This document shows, in pieces, positions 13,801 to 25,254 of a stretch of 64,000 nucleotides of DNA; within the stretch, counting starts at the first letter, position 1; each line of letters opens with the position of its first letter. The DNA lies in NCBI RefSeq assembly GCF_035083965.1, contig NC_089724.1, positions 9,728,910-9,792,909 of the forward strand, given 5' to 3'. This DNA comes from Branchiostoma lanceolatum (lineage: Eukaryota; Chordata; Leptocardii; Amphioxiformes; Branchiostomatidae). The notes under the pieces were generated by a model that saw only the letters and a list, made by a program, of their open reading frames with translations, searched no databases and was not told the origin of the DNA. A program made the translations under genes and the position numbers.

Positions 13801-16800
13801 CGGACGCTGCAGTGCACAACGGCAAGATGGAACCTGCCGAGGAGAACCCAGACTCCTCCGACATCACGGAATCCACGCGACCAATCTTCATCATGGACGA
13901 GCCGATCGAGGAGCCGTCCGCCACGTGCTGCGGGTGCGGGGAGGAGAACAAGGAGCGCGGGAACTGGACGTGCCAGTGCGAGATGATCCTGACCTCCATC
14001 GGCTGGGCGGCCGGGCTGGGACAGCTGTGGAGGTTTCCCATGCTGTGCTTCAGGCACGGAGGTCAGAAGTACTTCTGATTGTTGGCATGGCAGACAACAT
14101 AACAGAAAACAATAATCGGGAAACAGTCTTTAGGTATAAACCATTTTTGGACAGTAAGTGCAAGCTGCATTAGACTGGGCTGTAAGATTTGATCAACTAC
14201 TAACTCACACTGGGTTGGACGGGTTCGTTAAGGTGCTCAAAGTGTGGCTCTCCTCAAACACCAGAACTTCAGTTTTACATCCTATCCGATAGAATGTTGC
14301 AATCCTCCGCTAGATATTCATTATAACTAGAGCACAACATACTGGGGATTTGAACCCAGAAACCTTTAGACTCGAAGTCAATGACCCTAACTACCAGACC
14401 ATTTGCCTCCAACAAGTATTATAATTGTGTGCTTTTGGGCAGAGCCTAAATTATTCAATTATATGCACAGCACGAACTCTGACCTGTGCTCATAGTCACG
14501 TGATTCCGTCAGCCTAGTGCCTTGCAACGGCAGAACGTTCCGTGCTCTCTAGAGAAAAAATTCCTAGCCCACTGATTCCTCTCTAGTTATTGAGTGAGAG
14601 TGCAGATAATTATATTCCGAACCACCTGAGCTCTGCCACTGTTGGAGTCCATATCTGAGGGCACGAACCTCTACCAAAGAAGCATAGTTGCATTGAGATG
14701 CATATGATGTGCTTTTTAAAAGGTGCTAGGGGGATCTATGATTAATTTTCCTTATCTTAAGGTAGAGTTACCTACAAGGAAAAAATCTGGAAAATCCATA
14801 GCGTGTAGCTTGTGGAATTATCAGACTAGTGAAAACATAACAGTAAGGTATGTATTGGTACAAGAAGGAATGTTTGTCTTGGATGTGTAGATCCAATAGT
14901 GCACATTCATGGCATAGCTAGGAAGGTTGACAAGACTCCATGCTTTGTATTGCTTACTTTGCAGGCAAAGAAGTAGTATATAATGTGACATGTGGTGATT
15001 GTTTTCCAGGAGGGTTTCTTGCAGTGTGGCTGGGTATGCACTTCACCTTGGGTTTCCCTCTGGTTCTGTTGGAGATGACGCTGGGACAGTTCACCAGTCA
15101 GGGTCCACCTCGGGCATGGAGGGGAGTCCCACTCCTTCACGGTACACCAACTTCTTAACCTTTAGCACTCCGAAGTAGCTGTTTGGCACCCAATTCCCTC
15201 TTGGTTACAGAGTTAGGCAGCAGGGAGAAGGTTAATCTCACTTAGCCTGGGTGTCATCTGATTACTACTGGGGCGCCTATGCTCGCTGGGGCGCCTATGC
15301 TCGCTTCCCAATAGGAGCCCCGGTAGTAATTGGATGGTGCCCACTAACCCAGTCTAAGTCTTACTATGTACTATTTGCCAATAAGTTATGATCATTCTTA
15401 GGTGTTTTGTAGTATAGTCTTGCACTTGTAATTTTAAAGCCTTCAGTTTAGTGGCAACTTCACTCATAGTGGAGCTGATAGAAAAGTCAAAATCTTAAAC
15501 TGATTGAGTTATCAAGGTTATGTCTTCTTCTACTTCTTCTTTATCTTCTTAGCCTTCTTATACTGCTGTTTTGAAAACTCTTCAGTATCACTGTGTATTT
15601 ACTGTAATTTTGAACACTGTTGTTTCTACCGTTACAGGTGTTGGGTTTGCAGTTGTTGTTATGATGTCCATCCTAGCGATTTACCAAAACACCAGCATGG
15701 CGTATATCCTACACTACTTGTTTGTGGGCAGTCTGCGAGATCTTCCGAACATAATGCGTTGTGACAACTACTGGAATACTGTGGAGTGCAATGGTGAATA
15801 CAACTCAATGGGTATAGACTTAGCCTGATTCAAACCCTTCACATGTTGAAACTATGATGATCATGATGACAACTTCTACAGCTGTATCCTACCAGGAGTA
15901 ATTTGAGCTATCAATCTTGGCATAGCCTGTCATAAAAGAGTCACAACTTTTGCCAGCTCTGCAACCATTTTCAGACCTTTCCTCTACTGTTTGTCATTCT
16001 CTGTGAAGATATCTTGATTTGTTGACGTAATTTTCAGATTATGGTCTCACCAACACGACGCGCTGTCGTGAAGTGGCCGGCTTCATGTGGTACGATGACA
16101 GCACAGGATACTGGCAAAACTACACACAGTGTCCAACAAAGTCCGCCCCTGAAGAGTATTGGAGGTACGATAAAGATCTCTTTCATTGTTTATTCTAAGT
16201 GGAGTCAGTCAAAAGTATGTCTTTTCAAGTTTTTCCCAGTTCAGTTTTCATTTCAAACAGACTGCCACAACTGTATTTATGAACAAGTGCATGATGATTT
16301 AGTTAAAGATACAAGTGATTGGAGATAAAAGAGACGAAACAACATTGACATTGACCCCCTCTCTTCACTTCCCCAGGAATTATTTGCTGCAGATATCAGA
16401 TGGTCTGGAGAACATGGGGGCGGTACAGCCAGGTCTGGCTGGTTTTCTGTTCCTGTCCTGGCTGATGGTGTTCCTGGTGCTGGCTTTTGGTATCAAGTCT
16501 GCTGGAAAGGTGCGTAGAACAGACCTTGCGAATCTTTAGGGTGGTCCTTTTAGTTAACTGAGTACTGATTTCCAAGGGTGGCCTTAGAAAATCATATCAA
16601 ATCAGGCTACAAACAAGGATAACTTACAAAAACCTCACAGATTGTAACTAGGTTCATAATATTCACTTGAGTCCTTGACAAAGGTTCTAACTATAGAGGA
16701 AAAGATTATCAGTAAGGCTACAAAAGTCTCTTTTGTACAGAGTGTAGTTCCAGTACTCTAGACACTACACATGTAGTCATGAGTCTCCAAATGTTTCCAA

Positions 16801-19800
16801 TCTTGTACAAAGAATGGCATATATACACATTCATGTTGTTTCATGGTTTAGGTTGCATACCTGACCACAACCATCCCCTTTGTGCTTCTGGTGTTCCTGT
16901 TGTTTCGAGCCATGTCCTTGGATGGGGCAGTGGATGGACTGATATATCACGTCACTCCGTACCCGTATGCAGGCTTTGATGTAAGTGTGCGTGCAACACA
17001 TGAACAGTTCACTTTTCATTTGGGGCGATTGGTTACAATTTTACTTGGTGACTATATACATTCAGTTTTATAGCTCTAACAATACATATATAATTGTTCG
17101 ATAACTGAATACAAGTCACTTTTCAATGTCACTGAGCAACTACAATGTCACTGAGCAACTACAGACCATCTGTCGGCTAATTAGGAGTATACTTCTGTAA
17201 CATTTATTATTGTGGAGACATACCATCCTGTATTTTTTTGTCTTTCTGGCTTACCTTATTTTCTATACAACAGCATAAGGCCACACCAATTTAATTTCTT
17301 GGTTAATGAATTGTTATTTTCCAAAAAAAGAGAAAATTTTAGAAAAAGAAAATTCATGAAAACAGAAGGCTAATGGCCAGTCTTCTGTTTTCATGATATT
17401 TTTTTCTAAAATGTTTTTTTTTTTTAAACAAAAATCCGTTAACCAAGAAATTAAATTGGTGTGGCCTAAGATAATATTTTATGTTAAAATGTGACGTCCA
17501 GTGTGTCACACGATGAGAAAAAGTGTAATCAAATTTTCCTTCTGCCACCCCTTCCCTCCCCCAGCGGACAGACCTGTGGGTCGATGCTATGATGCAGGTG
17601 ATCTACTCCCTGGGTGTGGGGTGTGGTTGTTACACCACGCTCAGCTCCTACAACAGATTCCACAACAACACAGTCAGGTCAGGGAGGGACATCATATTTA
17701 CTTTTCATGCCTCATATTCCTCTGTATGAATGCAGGAAAGGTTGTCAGAACATCCAGTACCTTGGAGAGTGCTTCTTTGGCCACTTTGTCCGCAACTCAA
17801 GAGTGTATTGAATTTGCAAATTCATTGTTCCTTGTCAAAACTTTGTAAAATGGCACCAGAAACAAATGCGATGGCCTTGATTGACAGTATTTTGGATGAA
17901 ACTTTGACTAGCACAGATGTTACACCAGTGGTGTTAGCATGCTTTTTGCAGAGTCTTGTTTTGTAGAAACTAGAATGAAAACATGTTTAGTGGACTAATT
18001 TTTTTTAATCTGTCATTCTCAAAACACAAAATATTGATTTCTCCTGTCCAGAGACGCAGTGCTGGTTGTGTTTGCCAACATTTTGGTGGGTATGCTGTGT
18101 CTGTGCATGTCTGCAGGCTTTCTGGGCTTCCTCGGCAAACAGTTGAATGAGCCCATAGAAAATCTAGTGTCTTCAGGTAACATGGGACTTCTCTTTATTT
18201 CTTGACATTTCATATATTAAGTTTCTCGGAACCCAAATCTGAATTGATTTTTTTGTACCTAACATTACATGTCATTGAATGCAAGAAATATTGGAAGTAT
18301 GATTAGAAATTACTTGAAAATCCTTCACAGCTGTTGTTGTTGATTGTTTTGAAATCAGATACACTTATTGGGTCTTGGGCAAAATCAAATCACTTTGTGT
18401 ACTCTGCTTTCGTGCCACTTCTCAGGCTGACCCAGCTTTTTCCTGGTGTTTCAAATATGGTGAATGGAGGTGCTCACTTCATAGATGGGGATAAAAATTT
18501 ATTTTCCAGTAGTTCTATCCTCCAGCTTTTCACAGCATTGATCGGTTTGTAAAGCCATGTTGATTTGATTATATGGATGACATCCCCAAGGGGCCCCAAA
18601 ATTGATGTGAATGTGCGAATAAAAGAATGTCCAAAAAAAGAAAAGTTGTCTTTATTATGAAATCTACATGATCAGGAAGAATAAACAAAACTTTAACACA
18701 CAAAATTATTATATACCGAAATGAAGTTCTCATTTTTGTTTTTTCAAAACTTTGAATACTTCTTTGACTTTAATTTGGAATTGACTTTGGCTTTCTACGA
18801 CATTAGTATTCGTTTTTTCGAAATAATTTTTTCCGCAACTTACAGCATGCATTTTCTCATTTCACAGCTGCTCTTTCGATTTACAGTATGGCCAAAGACT
18901 TTTTTTTGTGTAGAAACGGACAAAAATTAATGCACGCGTGGATGTCATCCATATAGTGAAATCAACATGGCCTAAGAAAAGAATGTGCAGCGACTCCTGC
19001 CGTCCTCTCTAGTCTTTGCTTCACGTTCTCATTTAAATGTTCACATTATGTAATCTCCATTACCGTTAAAAGTAAGACGTTCCTGACATTAAGATATGCC
19101 ACATATAAGGTACGCAACTGCCGTTTTTAAAAGCTAGAAAAGTTTTAAGTCATCATAAAAACTACAGTTTGACATCTTATATCTGGCATATCTTTATGCC
19201 AGGAACGTATTATTTCAATTGGTAACGGAGATTACAAAATGTGTACATTTAAATGAGAACGAGCGTCACCTCCTGCTATCTTGCAGGTCCCCACCTGGTG
19301 TTTGTTGTGTTCCCCCGTGTACTGGGGATGCTGCCTGCCTCCTACCTGTGGTCCATCCTGTTCTACCTGACTCTGCTGCTTCTCGCCTTCAGCTGCCAGG
19401 TAATGATATCACAACAGGTGTCATGACTGTCAATTTTAAAGACAAAGGCAACACCTTCCTCATCCTCTTCCAGCAGGCCCGACTCGCTACTGGTGACATT
19501 ACTGACAGTTGCTTATGAATAATTAGCCTTATTTGGCAGAAACAGCCGTTATTTTGTTCTGAACCCAAAGTAGCGATGTAAGATGTAACCTGATTGGCTG
19601 ATAGCGTCCCAGCGACCTTGGCGGATTTCTACAAAACGAGCTTGTGGCTATCCTCTGATTCGGGCTGAAAGCTGTTTGGTGGTGATGATGTCACCAGTAG
19701 CCAAAATCAAGGTCCAGAAGAGCAGGGCCAATGTGGGAGGTAATGTACCGAGCGAGTCGGGCCTGCTGAAGGAGGATGCACTTTCCTCAGAGCGCAACGC

Positions 19801-22800
19801 CAACATCCTGTACATCTCTGACAGCCCTGCTGCTAAGCTGAGAGAAGACTGATTGAAAAAAATTCAACACAGTTTTCTTAAACTTTATTTTTTCTTCTCT
19901 ACAGACATTTCAACAGATTGTCTAGATCTGCTGACTTCATCAGTGCAAAGTATTTAACTTGTCCTATAGTGACATAATTTTGTCACAATAGGACAAGTTT
20001 ACTTTGCACTGAAATATTTGTAGAGAAGAAAAATAAGGTTGCGTACAAGAAAACTATGTTGAATTGTTCCACCTTGATGAAACTTTTTACAGATAATTGA
20101 AGAAATGTTATGATTTGGCTGTCCTGATTTGTTTGTAACAAGAAGCTTTGATGGGATTTATTTTCTAAAAACACATTCTCTTATCCTGCAGTTTGTAATC
20201 GTGGAGACCATTGTGACGTCTCTACTGGACCTGTTCCCGTCAGGCAACAACGGCACAGGTGGGCTGTGTAACCGGCGCATGCTGCTCCATCTACTGCTCA
20301 CCTTCACCAGCTGCATCCTCTTCTTCCTGCTGGGACTGCCTCTGGTCGCACAGGTCAGTAACCTCTGGGTCAGTGACCCTTCAGGAGTATGCCAACATTC
20401 TACACAACAGTGTTTTATGTGAAACATTGTATTACCACCTTACACCTTGACACACAATGGCTAAACCCCAGGTATTAGATTTTATGCTCCAATGGACTCA
20501 ATAGTTTATCAATTATCTAGTAGCTCAATCAAGCTGTCCTAGTGTCTTGTATGATGAAACATGCACTTCAGTAATGCTAAATTGGCTAAGGCTAGCTTTA
20601 AACATGACATGACTAAATGCTTATCAGTAAAACACTTAGTAACACAAGCAATAAAAAGTGTTATCAGCATTAGAAGACAGCATCATCAGCTAACCATCCA
20701 ATAACAATCATATATAATTACATTGGGCTGACTATGTCGTAAATGCCTCATTTGAGGGCATTTTAAGACTGTCCATCTCTATTGTGTTCTCCAGGGTGGC
20801 ATGTACCTGTATAACCTGCTGGATAATTTTGTGGCCTCTGGGTTCGTCATCCTCCCCATCCTCCTCCTGAAGAGCATCGGCATCTCATGGTTCTACGGTA
20901 AGTGCCGAAAAATCTTCTTTCATCTGCTTTACTTTGTTGACAGTTGAGGAAATGTTGAACTCGTTGAGATGACGGCTCAAAATACTGGGTGCATGTGCAC
21001 TTTTGTGCACCCAAGATTGGAGCTGTGCACCTTATTTTTGACTGGGGGCACCAGTACACCTAGATATTAGGCTATAGGGTAAAGGAACATATACTAGTGT
21101 ACACTAATACACAAAATATTCTTTAAGTTCAAGTATCAGAAAAAAAGCCATAAAACCTTTGTTGTACTTTGTTGTACTACTTCTTTAGAAGTTTGAAGTC
21201 AGCTATAAGATTACAGTAGGGTTGGTAATTATGCTTTGCTGACATTCTACTTTATTTCATGTTATGCACCTAAAATTCTTTCTCAGCACCTAGATTTTGA
21301 ATTTGGAGCCCTGTGATAAATGATGGATTTGGACGTGGATTTCTGTGTTTCAGCGATCAATCGGTGGGGTCGTGACCTGAGCCACATGCTGCAGTATTCG
21401 TGCTGTTACTGCTGTAATAAGTTAGTGACGGTGGTGTGTCAGGTGTGCTGGTGTCTACCCATCCCCCTGATGCTCGTGGTGAGTGTCAGCACTGATCGGT
21501 GGATCTATTTCCTAGTTTCTGTTTTTGATCTATTAAGGTTTTGAACTGTCATGTTTAGAATTAACCTTTAGCACTCTGAAGTAGCCATTTGGCACCCAAT
21601 TTCCTAGATCCTATTGGTTACAGAGTAAGGCGGCAGGGAGAAGGTTAAGCTAGATTCAGTGTTAATATCAAAATCGAATGGTCAAGATAGTGAACTTTCT
21701 CTACAAGTCTTCTCTATTACACTGTACCTCCAAACTGTTGATTATTGTTTATAGAGATTTCAGGAAATATCTACATACATGTATGGACACTGAAGCATAC
21801 AAGTGAAGCAAACAATGCAAAAGGAGAAACCATATTTGTACATAATACTTATTTTGGAATTAGCCAATGTGTTGCTGGCTGAATGCATAGCCTATGGATA
21901 TTAACTATGCAGTAAATTACATAATGGCCAATTATGATTAACTCAAACAATCAGATCTTCAACTTCTAGACAGAAAAGTCAATACATGTAGATACCAATA
22001 ATACCAGATGACTTTTCAACTTCTTCCAATATCATCATTTTTTTCTTACAGGGTTCTCTTTTATGGACGTCCCTACTGTGGCCCAATGAGGTGTATTTTG
22101 AGAACTACAAGTACTCAGAGGGACATGTTATAATGGGATGGCTCATTGTCGGGGTAGAGCTGGCACCCATTCCTATTGTTGCCATCATCAACTGCTGTCT
22201 GGCATGTTGTGTAAGTATTGTGATACTTTTTCTGAGGAATATTTCATTGGAGAAACTTCAAACACACTAATATACACACTATCCACAAATAGATGTGTCC
22301 TCGGTGCTGAACAACATCTACACACAAACAGACCTGTCCTTGGTGCTGAACACCATCCACACAAATGCACACAAACAGAAGCTAAGCACAATCCATACAC
22401 ACACACAAACAGACTTGTCCTTGGTGCTGTACACCATCCAGACACACGCACATACACACATTGGAGCTGAACCTTTTGGTAAAATCCAGGCGGCAGATTT
22501 TGTTTTACTGGCCGAAAAGAGCTACATTTGTAGAGGAATGTGCCCAGTAGAAAGAACCTGCAATGCTGCCGCCCATACATGTAGATGTATCTATCCTAAG
22601 CAGTGGAAGATAAACTCGTCATTGAGCTTGACTGATCTGACATCACTTCCACTTTATTGCAGAGATTAGCCTATGTCTAATCTTTCATTACAGGTCAAAG
22701 GTCGCACCATCATCAGACCCCCTGCGGACTGGGGACCGTACCTTCAGCAGCACCACAGAGGGAAGAGGCGTGGCAAGGTGCTGAGTCAGCCCCACATCCC

Positions 22801-22849
22801 CCCCAAACCCACCATCATGGTGGTGGACTCAACCGTCACCAGTTTGTGA
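4825..22849 (+). CDS. SLC6-family (neurotransmitter:sodium symporter-like) transporter, 15 exons
   Basis: Predicted 694-aa plasma-membrane symporter. Exons: 4825-4893, 13797-14061, 15010-15141, 15638-15811, 16038-16164, 16377-16509, 16852-16980, 17565-17677, 18052-18176, 19287-19399, 20192-20353, 20795-20897, 21354-21478, 22052-22210, 22694-22849; all phases join. The family is shown by TM1 GLGQLWRFP (residues 96-104), TM2 LEMTLGQFTSQG, TM6 QVIYSLGVGCG, SSYNRFHNN and TM8 CQFVIVET. The N-terminus is acidic with a Cys cluster (CCGCG). The TM3-TM4 loop has NTT and NYT glycosylation sites. The TM1 position that is Asp in monoamine carriers is Gly, as in amino-acid and glycine carriers. Odd points: the TM1 Asn that binds sodium is Gln (Q99), one residue is missing after GGG, and TM8 ligands differ. 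Substrate is unknown. Start choice: the first ATG of a 23-codon exon 1, in phase with exon 2. Confidence 0.92.
7391..7455 (+). repeat. tRNA-like relic
   Basis: TAGCCTAGTGG is a good box A. CCCGGGTTCGATTCCCGGG is a perfect T arm with box B. The segments that should form the acceptor stem do not pair, so this is a pseudogene or a SINE head rather than a working tRNA. Confidence 0.45.
8233..8444. mobile_element. foldback MITE, ACTGTAAATGC family (copy 1)
   Basis: The termini ACTGTAAATGC and GCATCTACAGT are inverted. Internal GTTTGCGGTGGGTTTA is mirrored by ACCGCAAACATAAAACC. The same family recurs at 12407-12554 and 45942-46098. No coding potential. Confidence 0.65.
12407..12554. mobile_element. 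foldback MITE, ACTGTAAATGC family (copy 2)
   Basis: Begins ACTGTAAATGCATTTAAGTT and ends GCATTTACAGT. The body is shorter and more diverged than the copy at 8233. Confidence 0.6.
13318..13813 (+). repeat. tandem array spanning the SLC6 exon 2 acceptor
   Basis: Three imperfect copies of a unit of about 150 bp, recognisable by TTGTATCTCTGTGACTGATG at about 13366, 13528 and 13674, each followed by CTCTTACCACTTACAAAGATG. The third copy ends with the real acceptor CTCCAG at 13796 and the first exon bases. The second copy carries a near-identical decoy acceptor at 13650 followed by GCCTCGGATGCTGCAGT. The first copy has lost the CTCCAG segment. Splicing to the decoy would add 146 bases, shift frame and run to a stop in exon 2. 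Confidence 0.85.
14339..14410 (-). repeat. tRNA-derived relic in SLC6 intron 2
   Basis: On the minus strand TGGTCTGGTAGTTAGGG resembles a D arm with box A, CTTCGAG sits where the anticodon loop would be, and CTGGGTTCAAATCCCCAG is a paired T arm. The 5' and 3' ends do not form an acceptor stem. Likely a SINE head. Confidence 0.45.
15155..15235. mobile_element. short MITE, AACCTTTAGCACT family (copy 1)
   Basis: TTAACCTTTAGCACTC at one end and GGGAGAAGGTTAA at the other, with GGCACCCAATTCCCT and GGTTACAGAGT inside. Related copies lie at 21561-21648 and 55175-55247. Confidence 0.55.
15242..15358. mobile_element. foldback MITE, TTAGCCTGGGTG family
   Basis: The ends TTAGCCTGGGTGTCATC and GGATGGTGCCC..ACCCAGTCTAA are inverted. 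An 18-bp motif with GGGGCGCCTATGCTCG is duplicated in the middle. It is one of at least six family members in the window. Confidence 0.6.
17279..17466. mobile_element. 188-bp MITE with TAA target duplication
   Basis: Termini GGCCACACCAATTTAATTTC and its exact inverse, with arms extending beyond 25 bp. TAA flanks both ends (17276-17278 and 17467-17469). A 3-bp TAA duplication is typical of PIF/Harbinger-type elements. It sits in SLC6 intron 7. Confidence 0.8.
18553..18972. mobile_element. 420-bp MITE with TAA target duplication
   Basis: Left end AGCCATGTTGATTTGATTAT and right end inverse of GGCCATGTTGATTTCACTAT, continuing through GGATGACATCC / GGATGTCATCC. TAA flanks both sides. A diverged relative lies at 56649-56878 in TM7SF3 intron 9. 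No transposase; the ORF at 18721 is AT-rich noise. Confidence 0.75.
19023..19262. mobile_element. 240-bp foldback just upstream of SLC6 exon 10
   Basis: Arms of about 85 bases pair imperfectly (ACGTTCTCATTTAAATG against CATTTAAATGAGAACG, and TAATCTCCATTACCGTT against its inverse). It ends only about 24 bases before exon 10 begins at 19287, so the branch-point region lies next to or inside a strong hairpin. Confidence 0.65.
19861..20075. mobile_element. foldback element in SLC6 intron 10
   Basis: AATTCAACACAGTTTTCTT at the left is inverted as AAGAAAACTATGTTGAATT at the right. Inner arms include TTCTTCTCTACA and ACTTGTCCTATAGTGACA with their inverses. Typical MITE shape. Confidence 0.6.
21561..21648. 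mobile_element. short MITE, AACCTTTAGCACT family (copy 2)
   Basis: TTAACCTTTAGCACTCTG to GGGAGAAGGTTAA, closely matching the 15155 copy. Lies in SLC6 intron 13. Confidence 0.55.
22280..22460. repeat. minisatellite, GTCCTTGGTGCTGAACA-type unit (SLC6 intron 14)
   Basis: About four copies of a unit of 40-50 bp with the core GACCTGTCCTTGGTGCTGAA joined by CACACAAACA-rich linkers. The same unit forms the larger array at 25255-25870. Open reading frames through it arise from the periodicity and are not genes. Confidence 0.8.
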
Positions 22850-23528
22850 TGTGCTGGCAGCAAACACTAATTAAGACTATTCCATTATATTCAGGCTTTT
22901 CGCTAGAATTTATAGACAGGGCATCCAAACATTTGGGAGGGGGGCAGACTTCCCCAATGGGCTCTATACTATAGATTAACACTATTACCCAGTAGCTTTG
23001 CATGTCAATCAATTTTCATGCTGTCCCAGTGTCTGGTATGAAGAAAAAACAACAGTGGCAGTGTGTTGGGGGGATGGACACATGTGCTTGTGTATGTAAT
23101 TACCAGGGAAACAGGGTGTCCCCTGCAAAAGGTGGGCGTCAAATTTCTTTGTTTTCTTAGCGTAGGGCGTCCAGAAGAGGCCCTAATAGCTGATAGCCTG
23201 ATTATATGAGAGTGATAGAGGGGAGTCAGCTAACTTTGCTCTTCTCATTTTCATTTAATTGGTGTCTCCACTTTGTCAAAATTGGAAGAAAAAACATACT
23301 CAAGGTTTAAATGGGTACACAAGGTTTAGATGGGTAGTCCCAAATTTTAGAACAAGGGGAAATTTGAGGCACACGTACAATGAGAAGAACAGATAAAGAT
23401 GGATATTCAATGTCTACTGCTGTATCTATTTTTGCCATTGTGCAGCATTTTAATGTGTTAGATTTGAGATGGTAGGACATTTTAAGATTTTAACTTTTTA
23501 ATGGTTTTTATGTAAATGATAATATGGC

Positions 23529-23614
23529 TTAGCCTGAGTGTCATCCTGTTTCAGTTCCAGGCTTTACCTTCACAAGGTAAAGCCTGGAACTGAAACAGGA
23601 TGACACTCAGGCTA
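23529..23614. mobile_element. perfect 42-bp-arm palindrome MITE with 8-bp target duplication
   Basis: The left arm (23529-23570) is exactly inverted at 23574-23615 with a 3-base spacer; it begins TTAGCCTGAGTGTCATCC. Both sides are flanked by AATATGGC (23521-23528 and 23615-23622), an 8-bp duplication as made by hAT elements (the last arm base overlaps the duplication). It lies in the probable SLC6 3' UTR. Because the arms have no mismatch, it is probably young. Confidence 0.85.
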
Positions 23615-24133
23615 AATATGGCTGCCTTAAAACCCTCCTAGTGCCTCGGTACCTCAACATTCTTATGAAAAGAAGGGTATAGCTGGGAATTATGTGCCTT
23701 TTTTACATGTAAGTGTTTTTAGTCTTTGGAAACGAAACGTCTTCAAGCCTATGTCAATCTTTATTTCATAAGGTAAGCTGTTCTCCAACTCAATCTATGA
23801 TGAATGCTGTAGTAATGTTATAATTAGATTGAAGAAACTGAGAATACCATCTAGATTGTAAACTATTTATTATGTACTGATTGCACAGTTTGTTATACAC
23901 TTATGATTAGATTTACTAAACTTAAAGATGTACTAGCCTTTTTTTAATTGTTGAGGCAGTCACAGTGAGGTAGAAATGTATTTTAGTTTGAGTTGTGACA
24001 AAATGTTGAATAGTGATACCAGAGTAGTTAAGATATAGAACTTTATTACTAAAAGATAGATCGATCTAGGTTTTGTAAGTGTGAATACATGAAGGTGTAA
24101 ATATGTTACAACAAAAAAGGAACGATGTTAATG

Positions 24134-25027
24134 AATAAAACTGACTGTGAAACAGTAACGTGTACATGTACTCTGTTTTTAACGTAAGGAATTAGTGAAC
24201 CATGGATTGGAATATACAAGTATTTAAGGTACGCTCTGTTGAATGTTTGTGAACAGTGCATGATAGGAGTGAAGTCTTAACGTCTGAATGTTTGACACAA
24301 AGTTTGTGTGGACTGATGTAAGTCAGTGCTTGTTTTTGCCAATGTGTTATGGTACTATGTAATTTTGATGTGTAAGGCATTACTAGTATTATGTTCAGAC
24401 ATTTGGTTGGACGGTGCTTTTCTTGCATGCTGTGTCCAAAATTGAATTATTAACATTTCCAAATCCGGTACATGAATAACAAATTTTGTAAAGAAGGAAC
24501 AGAATCATTTGAAATTCAATTAGTCCTTGACATGGTTTAGAAAATAAAATAGTGAACGCATATATACCCTGGAAAACTATGTTGTGCACATTGCAGTGTG
24601 ACCATTTGTTATAAGGAAATCCCTGACTTGTGTAGATCTTTAGGAAAGCTAGCAGGGGAAAGTGATATCCAACTGCAACTGCATTTGTAAATAACAGACA
24701 AATAATTGAACATGTATTCATAATTTGGTATCTCCAGTAGGTATTCATCATGACTACAGACACAAATATCTTCTCCGTGTGAGGGCAAAGTATGATCACA
24801 TTATGATAACAGTGTTTGTATTACATGTTGCTCTTGTAACAGGACTTGACTGCAGGTTTTCACTAAAAAAGAAAGTGTTTTTGCATGTTGATAAGATCTT
24901 ATTGATGTACTATCTGCAAGCTTAAGTAATGATGTGAATCCGAAATGTATTATCTTTATGTTACACCTGTTGTTTGTCATCTATGTGTAAACACAGTAAA
25001 CCAATGTCTTGTCCATTATCTAATAAA
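24134..25027 (+). promoter_or_regulatory. candidate polyadenylation signals for the SLC6 gene
   Basis: AATAAA at 24134-24139 and again at 25022-25027, which is 1.3-2.2 kb after the stop codon. Which one is used cannot be told from sequence. Confidence 0.35.
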
Positions 25028-25254
25028 GAAAGTACTGCTGAATATTGGATTCATGTTAAGTGATTTGTTGACAAAGTTCTGCAGTTGAGTGAAAGAAAAG
25101 TGTAGGCCTGTCTTGATTCAGAATGCCATCCGCATCATAGTAGTTGTAACGTTATCTGTCACAAGTGCTAAACAAATTAGCAATAGTCCTGTCATTTGCT
25201 GTACAATTTCATCATCAGCATTAAAGCACACCTTGAATTGACACTACTCACACG

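Noticed and set aside
13619..14041. 140-codon minus-strand ORF over SLC6 exon 2
   Set aside because: Antisense shadow of the GC-rich exon 2 and its repeat array; the plus strand encodes the conserved protein.
22138..22669. Overlapping ORFs with LSLVLNTIHT repeats
   Set aside because: They are translations of the CACACAAACA/GTCCTTGGTGCTGAA minisatellite and partly of SLC6 exon 14; periodic sequence without stops.
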